Of a stretch of DNA of 64,000 nt, positions 45,070 through 54,957 are shown piece after piece (position 1 is the first letter of the stretch; every line of letters starts with the position of its first letter). The DNA lies in assembly GCA_032718475.1 (NCBI GenBank), contig JAUCBJ010002155.1, positions 1-64,000 on the forward strand, read 5' to 3'. Made by a program: the position numbers and the translations under genes. The notes below the pieces were generated by a model, which made no database searches, was not told the DNA's origin, and saw only the letters and a list, made by a program, of their open reading frames with translations. The DNA is from Nemertoderma westbladi. Its lineage: Eukaryota > Xenacoelomorpha > Nemertodermatida > Nemertodermatidae.

Positions 45070-46204
45070 TTATGACTCAGTTACGTTGACAGTCTCAGTA
45101 CCGTACTCTCGACTAAGGTACTCCTCAATATTTTCTAGTGCGGCTGCGAATGAGTGGGGCACTTGGCCTTTAGGGTAGCTAAATTCCGCGCGGAATTCTT
45201 TGTAAGGGAATATATATTCTTCCTGGACTTCCCTCACCCAACAAGCATTCCCCGTCCCAAAAAAAGTATACCCATAGACAACCCCCCATTTTTTTCGGAG
45301 GAGGGTCAGTTCCATCTGGTGCAACAGAAACCTTACCAGGCCAGGGTATATCCTTTTTTCTCATTCTCGCCCAAATGAGAGCGCCGCCTCCTCCTCCGGG
45401 AATATTGTCAGTATCTCCTAAATCTGACTCCGAAATAGACACTGACTCGAGGCTCGAACTGGAAGCGGTTGTTGAATTGGAATTATCCGATTCGGGATCA
45501 TCTGAACTCCGCAGATCCTCCTGTAGGTCTACAAGAACCGGTTTCCTTCTTGGTTTTTTAAATTTTTTCTTAGCCGTCAACACGTTCACTTTCATTCGTT
45601 TGCACCCAGTAAATCTCTTAGTTGCAGCCTTACTCAACACTTGATCCGCCACAGCAGTCGATTTTACCGAAGTATCGGTACCGGTAGTAACACTTTCATT
45701 GTCATCGCCCTTGTTGTAGGCCTTGGATGGATCAACGGTGGTATCCTTAGGCCTATCGGCTGCGGCACCCATGTGCCGGTAAGACTTGTTCGCCTTGTGT
45801 ACGGATAACTTATGACGGAAAAATGCAGTTTTATCGTGAAGGCGGTGGTGTTTAATCTGCATCTCCGGATACACAGAACATACTGATTCCGCCATTTGAT
45901 AAATATCGCAAATATTCCGACTTTCGAAGTCAGATAGAAATTGACGAACGGCTCGACGAAATCCAGGAGTATCCTTGGCTACATCTTGTGCGGTTATTTC
46001 CAGTTGAATTACTGGGACTCTCGGTTGCTTATTTCCGGAAGACGATTCGCGTAGAGGTGGAATATAATACGTGATTCCATTTTCGACTTTCGTATCTAAT
46101 TGAGATCGTGGTGTTCGATGACAACTAGCACTAGTAGCACCGCCGGTACCGGTAGCTGTAGGACCACCGGTATCACATCCAGATGTTCCGGTACCCATCC
46201 CCAT
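45070..46204 (-). pseudogene. PWWP-domain protein, frameshifted, inside the transposon
   Basis: One frame (46204-45179, 341 residues) begins with a Gly-Thr-rich N-terminus, then a novel block (FRRAVRQFLSDFESRNICD ... HDKTAFFRHKLSV), a lysine-rich basic patch (KKKFKKPRRKP), an acidic-serine stretch, and the first half of a PWWP domain: ALIWARMRKKDIPWPGKV. The second half, YGYTFFGTGNACWV and FPYKEFRAEF, continues in another frame (to 45070). The shift lies at a run of A7 and G6 near 45290, prone to error or mutation. PWWP domains bind methylated-lysine histone tails and DNA. The captured gene could be host-derived or the element's own accessory protein. If the indel is a sequencing error the product would be about 370 residues. 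Confidence 0.7.
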
Positions 46205-46258
46205 GTTGGTACCTATGTGGACGCACTGGGCAAAATGGGCAACTAACCCATGGAGGAT

Positions 46259-46381
46259 CTAGCTGTTTCTGTGTTTCCCGCAACTTGGACATGCAGTGTT
46301 TTTTTTCTGTTCCTCCCCACAGTGTGGGCAGAAACTAAACTCTGCACTTAGATTATCGCCTTTACCGCAACACCGCGACAT
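46259..46381 (-). CDS. Small zinc-ribbon ORF, 40 residues
   Basis: Starting at ATG on the minus strand just upstream of the PWWP frame, it has an early CC, then FCPHCGEEQ and ACPSCGK. Two CxxC pairs spaced 12 residues apart make a zinc-ribbon-like module. It stops 54 bases before the PWWP start, in a different frame. It may be the first exon of the same gene or a separate micro-ORF. No splice sites are clear. Confidence 0.5.
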   Translation of the reverse strand: MSRCCGKGDNLSAEFSFCPHCGEEQKKNTACPSCGKHRNS

Positions 46382-46716
46382 TGTATGTAGGTACTGATGT
46401 AGGCTACCGTACCGGTGCACTGGTGGAGGTATGTATGTACCGCGTCCCGGTAATGTTTTTTTTTACTGTTTTAACACTTTTTTAAGCAAGGCAGTTAGAT
46501 TAGTTTAGTTAGCACTACACGCACTAGCACAAATCTGCAAAGCACAGCACACCAGGAGCACACTTGGCAGTTATGCTGTTCATCAGTAAACTCCAGTCCA
46601 GCAGTACCGGTACTCTGAGAACTGCATGCTGTGCAGCTGTCAGGCTGTGGGTAGGATGCAGGAGATATGATAGGCCTACTTTTACCTACCAATATACATG
46701 AATACGACGTGACCAA

Positions 46717-46741
46717 CCCCCCCCCCCCCCCCCCCCCCCCC
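46717..46741. repeat. C homopolymer, 25 bases
   Basis: Longest single-base GC run in the window, upstream of the zinc-ribbon ORF inside the transposon. Confidence 0.9.
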
Positions 46742-47226
46742 AACACCCTCACCCTTGCAATACTGCTCCCAAAATTTAGATTGCACAACATACATATTTT
46801 TGTATGTGTGTATTAGTATGCTGATTAGGGTACTTTTTAATTTTTTGTTTTAAAGTAGCACTTTACAACACATAACAATAAATTGTTTAAAATCGCAACT
46901 TTTTACAGAAAAGGACACGTTTTAATTTTTTGTTTTAAAGTAGCACTTTACAACACAACAATAAATTGTTTAAAAGCGCACCTTTTTACAGAAATTTAAA
47001 AAAGTGGAACTTTAATATATTTAGTAATTTCCATAACCTGGTATATTCTTGAAGTACATTTAATTAAATTTAACAAAATGGGTTTTTGTAATTTGGAAAA
47101 ATAAATAATTTCATATTTCGAAAAAAATTGCAGTTTAGTAAAATCGCAACTTTAAAAATTAATTAATGCCACTAATAATTGATAGTGGCACTTTTTCAAA
47201 CGAGATGTAGTTACTTTTTTCAGTGT

Positions 47227-48477
47227 AGAGCACAATATGTTATGGTTGACAATATACTCTGCCATTTATCAACAAGTAACGGTAAATCGAAGGTACAGAT
47301 TGTAGTTCCTAAGTTACTAAGGCAACAAATTATATCCATGTGTCACGATGAAAAGTCTCACATGGGTATTGATAAAACGGTAGGTGCTATCCATATGAAG
47401 TATTATTGGGTAGGTATAAAGGATAATGTTAAGCAGCACATTCGTGAATGTGACCCATGCCAGCGTAGGAAGGGCGTCCCTCAGACCCAACCACTGTCAC
47501 CTCTCCCAGTCGTTGAACGTGTCTTGCAACGCCTTTCAATTGATATCGTTAAAGGCTTCCAGACGTCATCTAAAGGTAACAAGGTTATCCTTACAGTAGT
47601 TGATCATCTTACTCGTTACGCTTCCCTCCTCCCGTTACCAAATGAAGAAGCCGCTACCGTTGCCAGGGCTTTAGTGGATGGTATTTTTCTTATATACGGC
47701 GCCCCCGAGAATTTATTAAGCGATAGGGGTAGTAATTTCACGTCTAATTTATTCAAGGAATTAACTGCAATGTTTGGTATTGTTTCCGTATTTACGTCGG
47801 TATACCACCCAGCTTGCAATGGTCTTACAGAACGCATTAACCAGTTAGCTGTAAACATGTTATCGTTGACAGCTACCAACCCGCATAATTGGGACGAGTT
47901 TATTCCCGCTGTTGCGTTTAATTATAATACTTTGATTCAGAGTACACTTAAGGAAACTCCTTTCTCTTTAATGTATGGGCGACAGGCGACAACTCAAGTA
48001 GACACGCAGATAGCCCGGCCGTACAGCTTGCTAGCAGATGAAGCAACATTCGCAGACGAATTAAGGTTTCGTTTGGAGCGGGCCCATGGGATAGCCAGGG
48101 AAGCTCTTAGGCTTACACAGGTGAAACAGAAACAATACCACGACGGTAATCTGGGGAAGCGCCAACGCAGTAACATTCGAACCTACACTAAGGGGCAGTC
48201 TGTATTATACTATGATAGGACGACCAAAGGTAAGAATACGAAGCTGAGCTTCAGGTTTAGGGGTCCTTATGCTATTGTTGATCAGGTTGGTAAATCAAGT
48301 TATGCCATTAAACTGTTGGGAAAATCGGGAAAACCAAATCCACGTTCTCGACTTATTATTGTAAATGTGAAGGACTTAAAACCATACTATAGGGAAGAAA
48401 GTAACTCCACGGGAGATGATACAGGTAGGGGGAACGACAGTGCGGACGTCTACGACGGTGACGATAGCGACTGTTGA
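47227..48477 (+). CDS. pol: Pol, second part: integrase
   Basis: The frame resumes straight after the transposon. The N-terminal zinc-binding region has HDEKSH and later CDPCQRRKG (HHCC type). The catalytic core has the DDE triad: D in SIDIVKGF, D in LLSDRGSNF, and E in NGLTERIN. The C-terminal part has FRFRGPYAIVDQ, a GPY/F-like module found in many Ty3/gypsy integrases. Integrase inserts element cDNA into the host genome. The open frame technically extends upstream to 47179 into transposon sequence, which is not part of the protein. Intact motifs but cut off from RT. Confidence 0.9.
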   Translation, partial: RAQYVMVDNILCHLSTSNGKSKVQIVVPKLLRQQIISMCHDEKSHMGIDKTVGAIHMKYYWVGIKDNVKQHIRECDPCQRRKGVPQTQPLSPLPVVERVLQRLSIDIVKGFQTSSKGNKVILTVVDHLTRYASLLPLPNEEAATVARALVDGIFLIYGAPENLLSDRGSNFTSNLFKELTAMFGIVSVFTSVYHPACNGLTERINQLAVNMLSLTATNPHNWDEFIPAVAFNYNTLIQSTLKETPFSLMYGRQATTQVDTQIARPYSLLADEATFADELRFRLERAHGIAREALRLTQVKQKQYHDGNLGKRQRSNIRTYTKGQSVLYYDRTTKGKNTKLSFRFRGPYAIVDQVGKSSYAIKLLGKSGKPNPRSRLIIVNVKDLKPYYREESNSTGDDTGRGNDSADVYDGDDSDC

Positions 48478-49302
48478 CCGTTGACGCAAATTATAGAGAC
48501 GTAGTCGATGTGACTTGACTGTTTGCTGGTTACCATGGCTACATAGATAAATTGCATTTATTAACAATGAATAACTTTTGTTTGGAAAAAAAAATTGTTA
48601 TCCTGAATTATTTAGATATTGTGATTTTTTTTAAATTCCGTTCCATTGCTCGGCTCTCACCCGTTATTCGCCCACGAGATATTTTGTGCCTCAGTTATGT
48701 ACATTTTGTAGAGTATTCTCTATTCTGTATGTATTATTATTTACCTTATGTACATAACTCCAACATATATATTTTTTGTATATTTTTGTTACGTCATTAC
48801 GTATTATTATTACATAAGATACGGATAGATAGATACTGTATGGATGGATACATGTTTATGATAGATACTGTATGGATACATTTTCATGTGATAGATACTG
48901 TATAGATACTGTATGGATACATTTTCATGTGATAGATACACGTATTAATTATTTACTTATATAGCCTTTATTTATTGTGGCAGTGACACATTTTATGGAT
49001 TGTACTATGGTCGGTTACTTACGGTGCGATTTACAGATTGCAATTATGCTTGATATAGTGTTATTTGGTTACTCATTGAGTTGTACGTGTTATTCTTTAG
49101 TCATACTGGCTTACGATACATGCAGTACGAAATTTCGATTTAGATATTATTGGCCTTAGGCTAGTTGAATGTATTGTTGGTATCGTGCTTCATATACAGT
49201 ATCTATACTGCCGTTGAGGTAGACTTTACTTGTCGATGTAGTCATTAGACTTGGGGTTTGTAGTTTGTGCGTTCTAGAAACTCGTGGGCGAGTTTTTTTT
49301 TA
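48478..49302 (+). other. Ty3/gypsy 3' untranslated part
   Basis: No env-like frame. At 48826-48950 there are tandem TAGATACTGTATGGATACAT units. Otherwise AT-rich. Confidence 0.6.
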
Positions 49303-49313
49303 AGAAGGGGGGA
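49303..49313 (+). promoter_or_regulatory. Polypurine tract
   Basis: AAGAAGGGGGGA-type purine run lies directly before the 3' LTR, where it would prime plus-strand DNA synthesis. Confidence 0.85.
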
Positions 49314-49724
49314 TGTGATATTGTATTATGGGATGGTGTATAATTGGACTGATTAGTATGTATTGTATAGGTTAAGTAGGTATGATATAGTAGTATCTTG
49401 TTAGCACCTAGGGTGTGAACAGCTGGTTGTACGGTAGCTGTCACGGATATAGTCCTGGGGGCAGGGCGCAGTCAGTAGTTATCATTCAGTTTAGTTATTG
49501 AGATGACTTACCGGTGTAGGGTTGTCAGTCATGTTTTGTAGGTAGTTCGTTATTAGTTTCATTGTCTGATTGTATCATATCATTATTTGTTATTCATGTA
49601 TCTCGATACACAATATACTGATATACTGCACGCCTAGTTTCACTTCAGTCTTCTCCAGCTCACCCCTCGAGCGGGATAGTGCGTGGCCGTGGATCCGGGA
49701 CCGGGCGCCGATAGCGCTTCCACA
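49314..49724 (+). repeat. 3' LTR of the Ty3/gypsy element
   Basis: 411 bp, twin of 38862-39278, followed by the AACT duplication. The largest difference is a short indel near the GATATACTGCA region. Confidence 0.95.
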
Positions 49725-49728
49725 AACT

Positions 49729-50131
49729 GAGTTTTGGATATTATCTTTGTAATACTCATTGAATAGTAACCACTTCCTCTCGTCTCCATTAAATTTCACC
49801 ACCTCTCCTACTGACACCACTTGCCTCGCTTCTGATCGCGCCATCTGCCGGGTGAAACACTCTCTTGAGCCAATGTACTATTAAATAGAGGGCTATCAGA
49901 ATAGGGAGCAGGATGAGTCACGTGGGGAATACTTTGAGCAGACGAACGACTTAGTGGTTGGTTCGGGGATCCAATATAAGGTTAAGCAGAATCATAATAA
50001 GTCATGTCCTTTAGGGATATGGATCAATTAACTCTAACAGAAATACGCAGTTGGAGGGATATGCAGTTTGGGGTACCCACACAGCCATTGGATTTTTATA
50101 CTGTATGAAACTCGCTGGTTTCAGTAGTGGC
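49729..50131. other. Right half of the interrupted BEL-like gag remnant, then no gene
   Basis: On the minus strand, 49844-49729 encodes VVKFNGDERKWLLFNEYYK, gag-like. Its continuation lies left of the Ty3 element. Beyond 49850 nothing is recognisable. Confidence 0.4.
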
Positions 50132-50317
50132 GGCCTCAACCCTAATTTAAACTGTCATGTAACCCTAACCCTAAGTCATAATCTAATTTATTATTAATTA
50201 TTACCATTAAGGGCCGTTCTAGGGATTTAATGGCAATAATGTCAGAAATGCCGTTAAATTTCTTAGATTATGACTTAGGGTTACAGTTACATGACAGTTT
50301 TAATTATGGTTGAGGCC
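50132..50317. repeat. 186-bp foldback element
   Basis: Two arms of about 55 bases, starting GGCCTCAACCCTAATTTAAA and passing through CTAAGTCATAATCTAA, are inverted copies around a loop of roughly 75 bases. No clear target duplication, so class is uncertain. Confidence 0.75.
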
Positions 50318-51120
50318 TGACCAACTAACCCTAACCAAAATAATAAACCAAACTATCTTCACAAGAAATAAGAATAAATGGTTATGATAGGTTAATTGAT
50401 CAAACCCGGCCCGGTTTGAACCCGGCCCGGTTAATCGGTCGTTTACTATTCCCGACAGCCCGAAGTATTTATTTTGGGTATAACGAGTTTGGGTTTGGGG
50501 GGCCTCCACATACTGCAGTACTGGCATAATATAAGTAAAGTAACACACGTCATAAACCATTTGGGGAAAGGAGTAAGGTTACAGCAGTACAGAGGCGGGC
50601 TTTTCTAACCAAAACAATAAACGGCCACTCTCCGACTCTATCCAATCACCAATTGGGGTAAAGGAGCAGGTTACAGAAGCGTAGCGTAGCGTACTCTACC
50701 TTACCTGTACTGTCAGACTGTTGGTACTTAGCACACTCTGACCTGCTGACACTGTATGTCAGTATGTAGGCTATATTGTACTGTTACTGCCAAACTGCAG
50801 CCCTGAAACACGTTTTGTTTTATATACCGGTAGTACTTTTCGGTTTTAGCTGTACAGTAAGTATTAAGGTATATTAAAGAATTACAGTATTACAGTACCG
50901 GTATTAAAGTACTTTACTCTAATCTCCACTGTAAGTCAGTAAGTGCCGTGCAGCCGTGAACCTTGCACCGTGTGGTGGTCTCCCTCAAAAACTGTTTTTT
51001 AACGACTGAACGATTACATGGATTAGGCCTAGCATTGCAGCATTGTTAACTCATTAGGCCCCCCTATCTGCTGATCTCCCTTTCGATTATCTGTTTATTA
51101 TTGTAGGCCTATTATAATTT
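50318..51120. other. Upstream of the small mitochondrial-like gene; repeat copies
   Basis: A short duplication of AACCCGGCCCGGTT occurs at 50403-50433. Copies of the dispersed 72-bp-family repeat lie at 50561-50623 and, partly, 50649-50681. No gene. Confidence 0.55.
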
Positions 51121-51154
51121 ATTTGCGGCGTTGCCATAGAGCAGTGCGGCAGCG

Positions 51155-51520
51155 ATGGCTTCTCGTACTCTTATGCTCGTTATGAATCGACCTATTTGCT
51201 TAAGAAATGGTATTCGAAATCGATATTATTCCGAGGGCCAGACGCGGCGAGGAGAGGAGCTGAAAGTTCCACTGAAGCACGGATTCCCCATCAGTAAGGG
51301 ATTGCAGAGAATATTCGATATCCGAGAGAAATATGGAAAGAATCAATATGAAGAGGAAGACACATTCGATATAACCCCGGGACGAGTTATAAGGAATTAC
51401 ATTGCGATCGTCCTTATCATCTTGGCTTTCTGTCCGACCGCATACCTATACTTCATGAACGCTAGCTACATGTGTAAGGAAGTACCGAAAGATAATTTCT
51501 TCAAATCTTACTTGGGATAG
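51155..51520 (+). CDS. Small probable mitochondrial membrane protein, 121 residues
   Basis: An ATG frame of 121 residues with codon use like a real gene. The N-terminus is rich in R and S with no acidic residues up to about position 26 and ends in RNRYYSEG, a plausible mitochondrial presequence with an R-x-Y/S-type cleavage context. A charged linker (about 28-75, with FDIREKYGKNQYEEEDTFDI) follows. Then a single membrane span at about 84-105 (YIAIVLIILAFCPTAYLYFM) and a short tail MCKEVPKDNFFKSYLG. An AATAAA polyadenylation signal lies about 65 bases past the stop. I do not recognise the family. A single-pass inner-membrane assembly factor or subunit is a reasonable guess only. No introns in the coding region. 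Confidence 0.7.
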   Translation: MASRTLMLVMNRPICLRNGIRNRYYSEGQTRRGEELKVPLKHGFPISKGLQRIFDIREKYGKNQYEEEDTFDITPGRVIRNYIAIVLIILAFCPTAYLYFMNASYMCKEVPKDNFFKSYLG

Positions 51521-51584
51521 TCCAGTCCACGGATTGTGTTTGATTGTTTCACGCGCTAATGCGATGTTCTGTGTTGCTATAGTA

Positions 51585-51590
51585 AATAAA
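51585..51590 (+). terminator. Polyadenylation signal for the 121-residue gene
   Basis: AATAAA in TAGTAAATAAATTG, well placed downstream of the stop codon at 51520. Confidence 0.6.
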
Positions 51591-52690
51591 TTGTAAAATA
51601 TTGACGGAATAGTGTCTGTAGCTGTTAGTGTAAACCAATGTAGTTGAGTTCTATTTAGTAACACTTTCCAGGTTCACGACTACAGTAGTAAGTCTATGTA
51701 CCGATCGAGCACAACGAGCAAGGTTTACATACGGAAACGAGTACCGGTATTCGTAACGCTGTAAAGTGAGTTTTTCATACAATGATGCAACGTTTGGTTA
51801 CATTGTGTCAAATTATCGTCCTGAATTTGATCATTTTAATAATGTCCTGTTTAATGATATTGGTTGAGGAATTATTTAAATTAATCGCAGCTACTACAAA
51901 ATCTAGGAGTTAATAGTTCTAGGAGTATACATTAATTTTCATGTAATGAGATATTATATATAAGCCGTAAGAGGAAAAGTTGCTGATAGATAGATAGTTG
52001 CATAACACTGATGGATAACTTGACATAATCTAACAATAGAGTACCAGTACTGTTGCAACAAATATATATAGATATATTCCAAAATCGCATCATTATGAAA
52101 CGATTGCTGATGAAAAACTGACAAATTTAAATTATATGTGGTGAAATTACTCAAATTTTTAATAACGGCCCATTTTTTATTTACTGACCGGTCAGTAAAC
52201 TGTATTACTCATCATTGAGTGTAAAATATATATAATAAATAAATATACACATTATAATATATATATATATATAATGAAATAAAATTAAATCCAGTGTGAC
52301 TTGGTGGAGAGTTGTCAGCTGGTTGTCTGTAGAATGTGGTTGGTGTTGAATTCTAATTTCCTCATTTCATAAAATCTGCCAATTTTAACTAACAAACGAG
52401 GACGTTTATTGGACCGTTAGGTTACTTGTAACCATGACAACTTTAGATTGATTCCAAGTTTGTACCTTTATGTGTTATAATAACAAAGTTGAGTAATGTA
52501 AAAATTTTGGAATAAAGGTAATATTCATAAAATAATACCCTATGTAATTGGCGATAATGATACATCTTTATCTCTCATTTACAAACTTATCTCTCTAGTT
52601 ATAATAACAATATTTTTATTATTTATACCTGTAGCGTGTGTAGCCAGGAAATATAATATACAAGAAAGTGTTATATTAATATATAGTCGT
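51591..52690. other. No gene seen
   Basis: AT-rich, with AT-microsatellite at about 52255-52272. Nothing recognisable. Confidence 0.5.
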
Positions 52691-52704
52691 AGTTACTCGT
52701 CCCA

Positions 52705-52752
52705 TTTGTTCTTGGTCCTGGCGGTAGTGGGTTCGAGTCCCGCAACCGCGCC
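52705..52752 (+). repeat. tRNA-derived 3' half, SINE or tRNA relic
   Basis: GGTAGTGGGTTCGAGTCCCG is a good B box, followed by a CGCGCCA end like an acceptor arm. The matching 5' arm is absent upstream, so this is not an intact tRNA. Confidence 0.45.
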
Positions 52753-53092
52753 ATAGGGGAGTAAAATATTCGGATTTGGTGAAAAAATAAGTCTGTTTCA
52801 TTAATGCCGAAAATATTACTGATATTTTCAAATCTATTTTTTCGTTTTCGAGATATTGCGTTTTTTCGTACTTTTCATACCAGAACAAAATAGACATACT
52901 AGAACACATTTTTTTCTAGAACATTTTTTGGAAAAAAAACCATACTACTGTCAGAAAAAAAACGTCAAACAATGGGTACCCAAGGTGTAGTAATGCCCGT
53001 ATTTCACTATGGACGAATCTTCGATGGACGATATTTATGCTGAAATCGGCCCAGATAAAAGTGAGAGAAGACTTACTGCAAATAAAACGACG

Positions 53093-53201
53093 TAAGTGGT
53101 GGCAAAAGTAACATTTTTTGTCTTGCTTTCTTTTTTGTCTCGCTACGCGCGCCAAATAATAACTCTCGACAAAAAAAGCCAACTTTTTTTGCCACCACTT
53201 A
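53093..53201. mobile_element. 109-bp miniature inverted-repeat element
   Basis: The ends TAAGTGGTGGCAAAA are inverted copies with a few mismatches further in, and the inner arms contain TTTTTTGTC. No coding capacity and no clear target duplication. Confidence 0.6.
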
Positions 53202-53764
53202 AATAGTTAAATAAATTTAGCATTAAAATGTTTAGTTGTATGACCTTTTTCTAATGTAGCCACAGTAGTTTAATAAAATATTTTAATCAAAATGTGCCGA
53301 TCCAATCACTCAAGCATGCTTTCCACCAAGCCGAGAGAGAAACAAAGCTACTACTACTACTATAATCCGCCCATGTGAAAAATACCAGGATTTCACTTTT
53401 CGGTCGACTTTTTATTGGAATTTTATATAGGAAGATTTTTATTTTTTTAAATTTAACTTTATTAAGTGTTTTATATCGCTTATTTCTGTCTTATAACCTT
53501 TACAAATACTAATTCGTTTATTGTTTTGGTTAGATTCAGCCCTTCTGTAACCTATGTTTTTGGTGAAAACATGGTATTCTTCACATGGGGGTAACTGCAA
53601 AGTGAAATATATCAAAGTCTGGTATTCTTCACATGGGCCCTATACAGTAATTGGTCAGCTGCATTGAAACCGCATATATTGAGATTCTATGTCGGCCTAA
53701 CAAAAACATTTTGTCCACACCAAGTGATCCACAATTGGCAAGCACAATGTAGCGTGCGTTAAGA
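53202..53764. other. No gene; one dispersed-repeat copy
   Basis: A minus-strand copy of the dispersed repeat (CGTTTATTGTTTTGGTTAGA and following) lies at 53515-53555. CTTCACATGGG occurs twice nearby. Confidence 0.5.
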
Positions 53765-53990
53765 ATACTATGCCGGCTTATCAACAAAGTTGCACCACCT
53801 CAACTCCCTATCCCCGATGACTTTCGTGAGATTATCCACATCTTCAAGGCCAGTGTCCTTAAGGAGGAGTCACGCGAAAGTCATGGGCTGGCCACCATAC
53901 CTTTTTTCACCATTGGGCTGCCAAAGTACAAGATTGTGCACAGGCTGGTCCTCACGGCGAAAACAATGTCCTGCAGGCTGGGGTCGGCCT
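53765..53990 (-). pseudogene. LINE C-terminal fragment (copy 5)
   Basis: On the minus strand, sequence matches the 1480-1700 region of the LINE, including GACATTG next to CGCCGTGAGGACCAGCC and the GCCGGCATAG tail, with an internal rearrangement. Non-coding relic. Confidence 0.75.
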
Positions 53991-54945
53991 TCACCGTCAG
54001 TATGAAAATAATGCGCGGGAAAGAACATGACCAGGGGTCGAACCAGTGACCTACTGTATGAATCCGCTCACCTGCAGCCCCCAGATTTAATAGTTTCATC
54101 CGATTGGGTAAGTAAGATCGCATTTTAAACATAATATAAAACAGTTTTCCCTTTTTTGAACCGTATCAGATCCTTTTCTTTTTTTAAAAATCAATTCCAT
54201 TTTTTACTCGATTTTTTGGGCTGGGAGGGCTGTGAGTTATTATTCAGTAACAAACTAAGAAGTAAATTACGGCTATTGTTGAAAATTCAAATACTCACAG
54301 CATCGGTGATAACAGCACGATACCATTTACAAATTATATATTTGTGTGTCATGAGCCATACAACAGGCCTTACAGAAAAGTAGTAATTCCAAGTAAAATT
54401 TTGGAAATTGTGTCCCATCCGTATTTTTCCTTATTCAGATTACTTTTTAACGAAACTTCACTTCTCCGGAGTGGAGGGGGGGGGGGGGGGGGGGTGGGGG
54501 GTCTATGTGTTGTGTTGCCTGCGCACGAAGTGACAACACAATGGCGTGAGCGCTATTTCCACAGATTTGACGAGAGTGTGGAAATTTGTGATTTTACCCA
54601 TTTTCTGTCATGGGTGGGACATGGGTTTTGACCCATGTAATACATGAAACGTACATAAACAACAAATTTTGGAAACATTGCATATAGGCCCCTAGAAATA
54701 ATTGATATTACCCCGCGCCATTTAATATTGCAGGAAATTTAACCTACTGTATATTTGGGAGTTACTTGGGAGGTTGTGGCACTTACACCATTTATATATT
54801 AACGATCTTAGTTTACCTATAGTCGCGAATATTTTGCTAATTATTTTCTCGCCATTATTCTCGGGGTTTCACGAGAAAAATAGCAAGATTTTTTATTGTT
54901 AGAGAGGCTGTGGAAGAAAAAGCCCACTGAAAGAATTAATATTTA
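53991..54945. other. No gene seen; G run
   Basis: A run of 19 G lies at 54476-54494. The rest is AT-rich with no features. Confidence 0.5.
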
Positions 54946-54957
54946 GTGTGTTACATA

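Larger units (their letters stand above)
43772..47225. mobile_element. CACTA-like DNA transposon carrying a PWWP gene
   Basis: The insertion begins CACTGAAAAAA and ends TTTTTTCAGTG, with TA duplicated outside (43770-43771 and 47226-47227). Pol keeps the same reading phase on both sides, which supports these limits. The terminal 0.4-0.5 kb on each side are crowded with variants of AAGTGGCACTTTTT in both orientations. Such subterminal repeat clusters and CACTG ends are typical of CACTA-type elements, although the TA duplication is also seen in other groups. No catalytic transposase was recognised. On the minus strand are a zinc-ribbon ORF and a PWWP-domain gene. A 76-bp direct repeat lies at 46836-46910 and 46922-46995. 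Confidence 0.75.
38862..49724 (+). mobile_element. Ty3/gypsy LTR retrotransposon, split by a nested DNA transposon
   Basis: Complete layout: 5' LTR, primer-binding site, gag with protease, pol with RT, RNase H and integrase, polypurine tract, 3' LTR. Flanked by the 4-bp duplication AACT (38858-38861 and 49725-49728). The RT-RNase H-integrase order marks it as Ty3/gypsy. No env-like frame lies between integrase and the 3' LTR. The two LTRs differ by about eight substitutions plus a small indel by eye, so the insertion is fairly recent. A 3.45-kb transposon (43772-47225) interrupts pol between RNase H and integrase. Confidence 0.95.

Noticed and set aside
47179-47226. N-terminal extension of the integrase frame
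   Set aside because: These codons lie in the right end of the inserted DNA transposon, so the real pol sequence starts after the target duplication.
52705-52752. Functional tRNA gene
   Set aside because: Good B box and 3' arm, but no A box at tRNA distance and no complementary acceptor arm.
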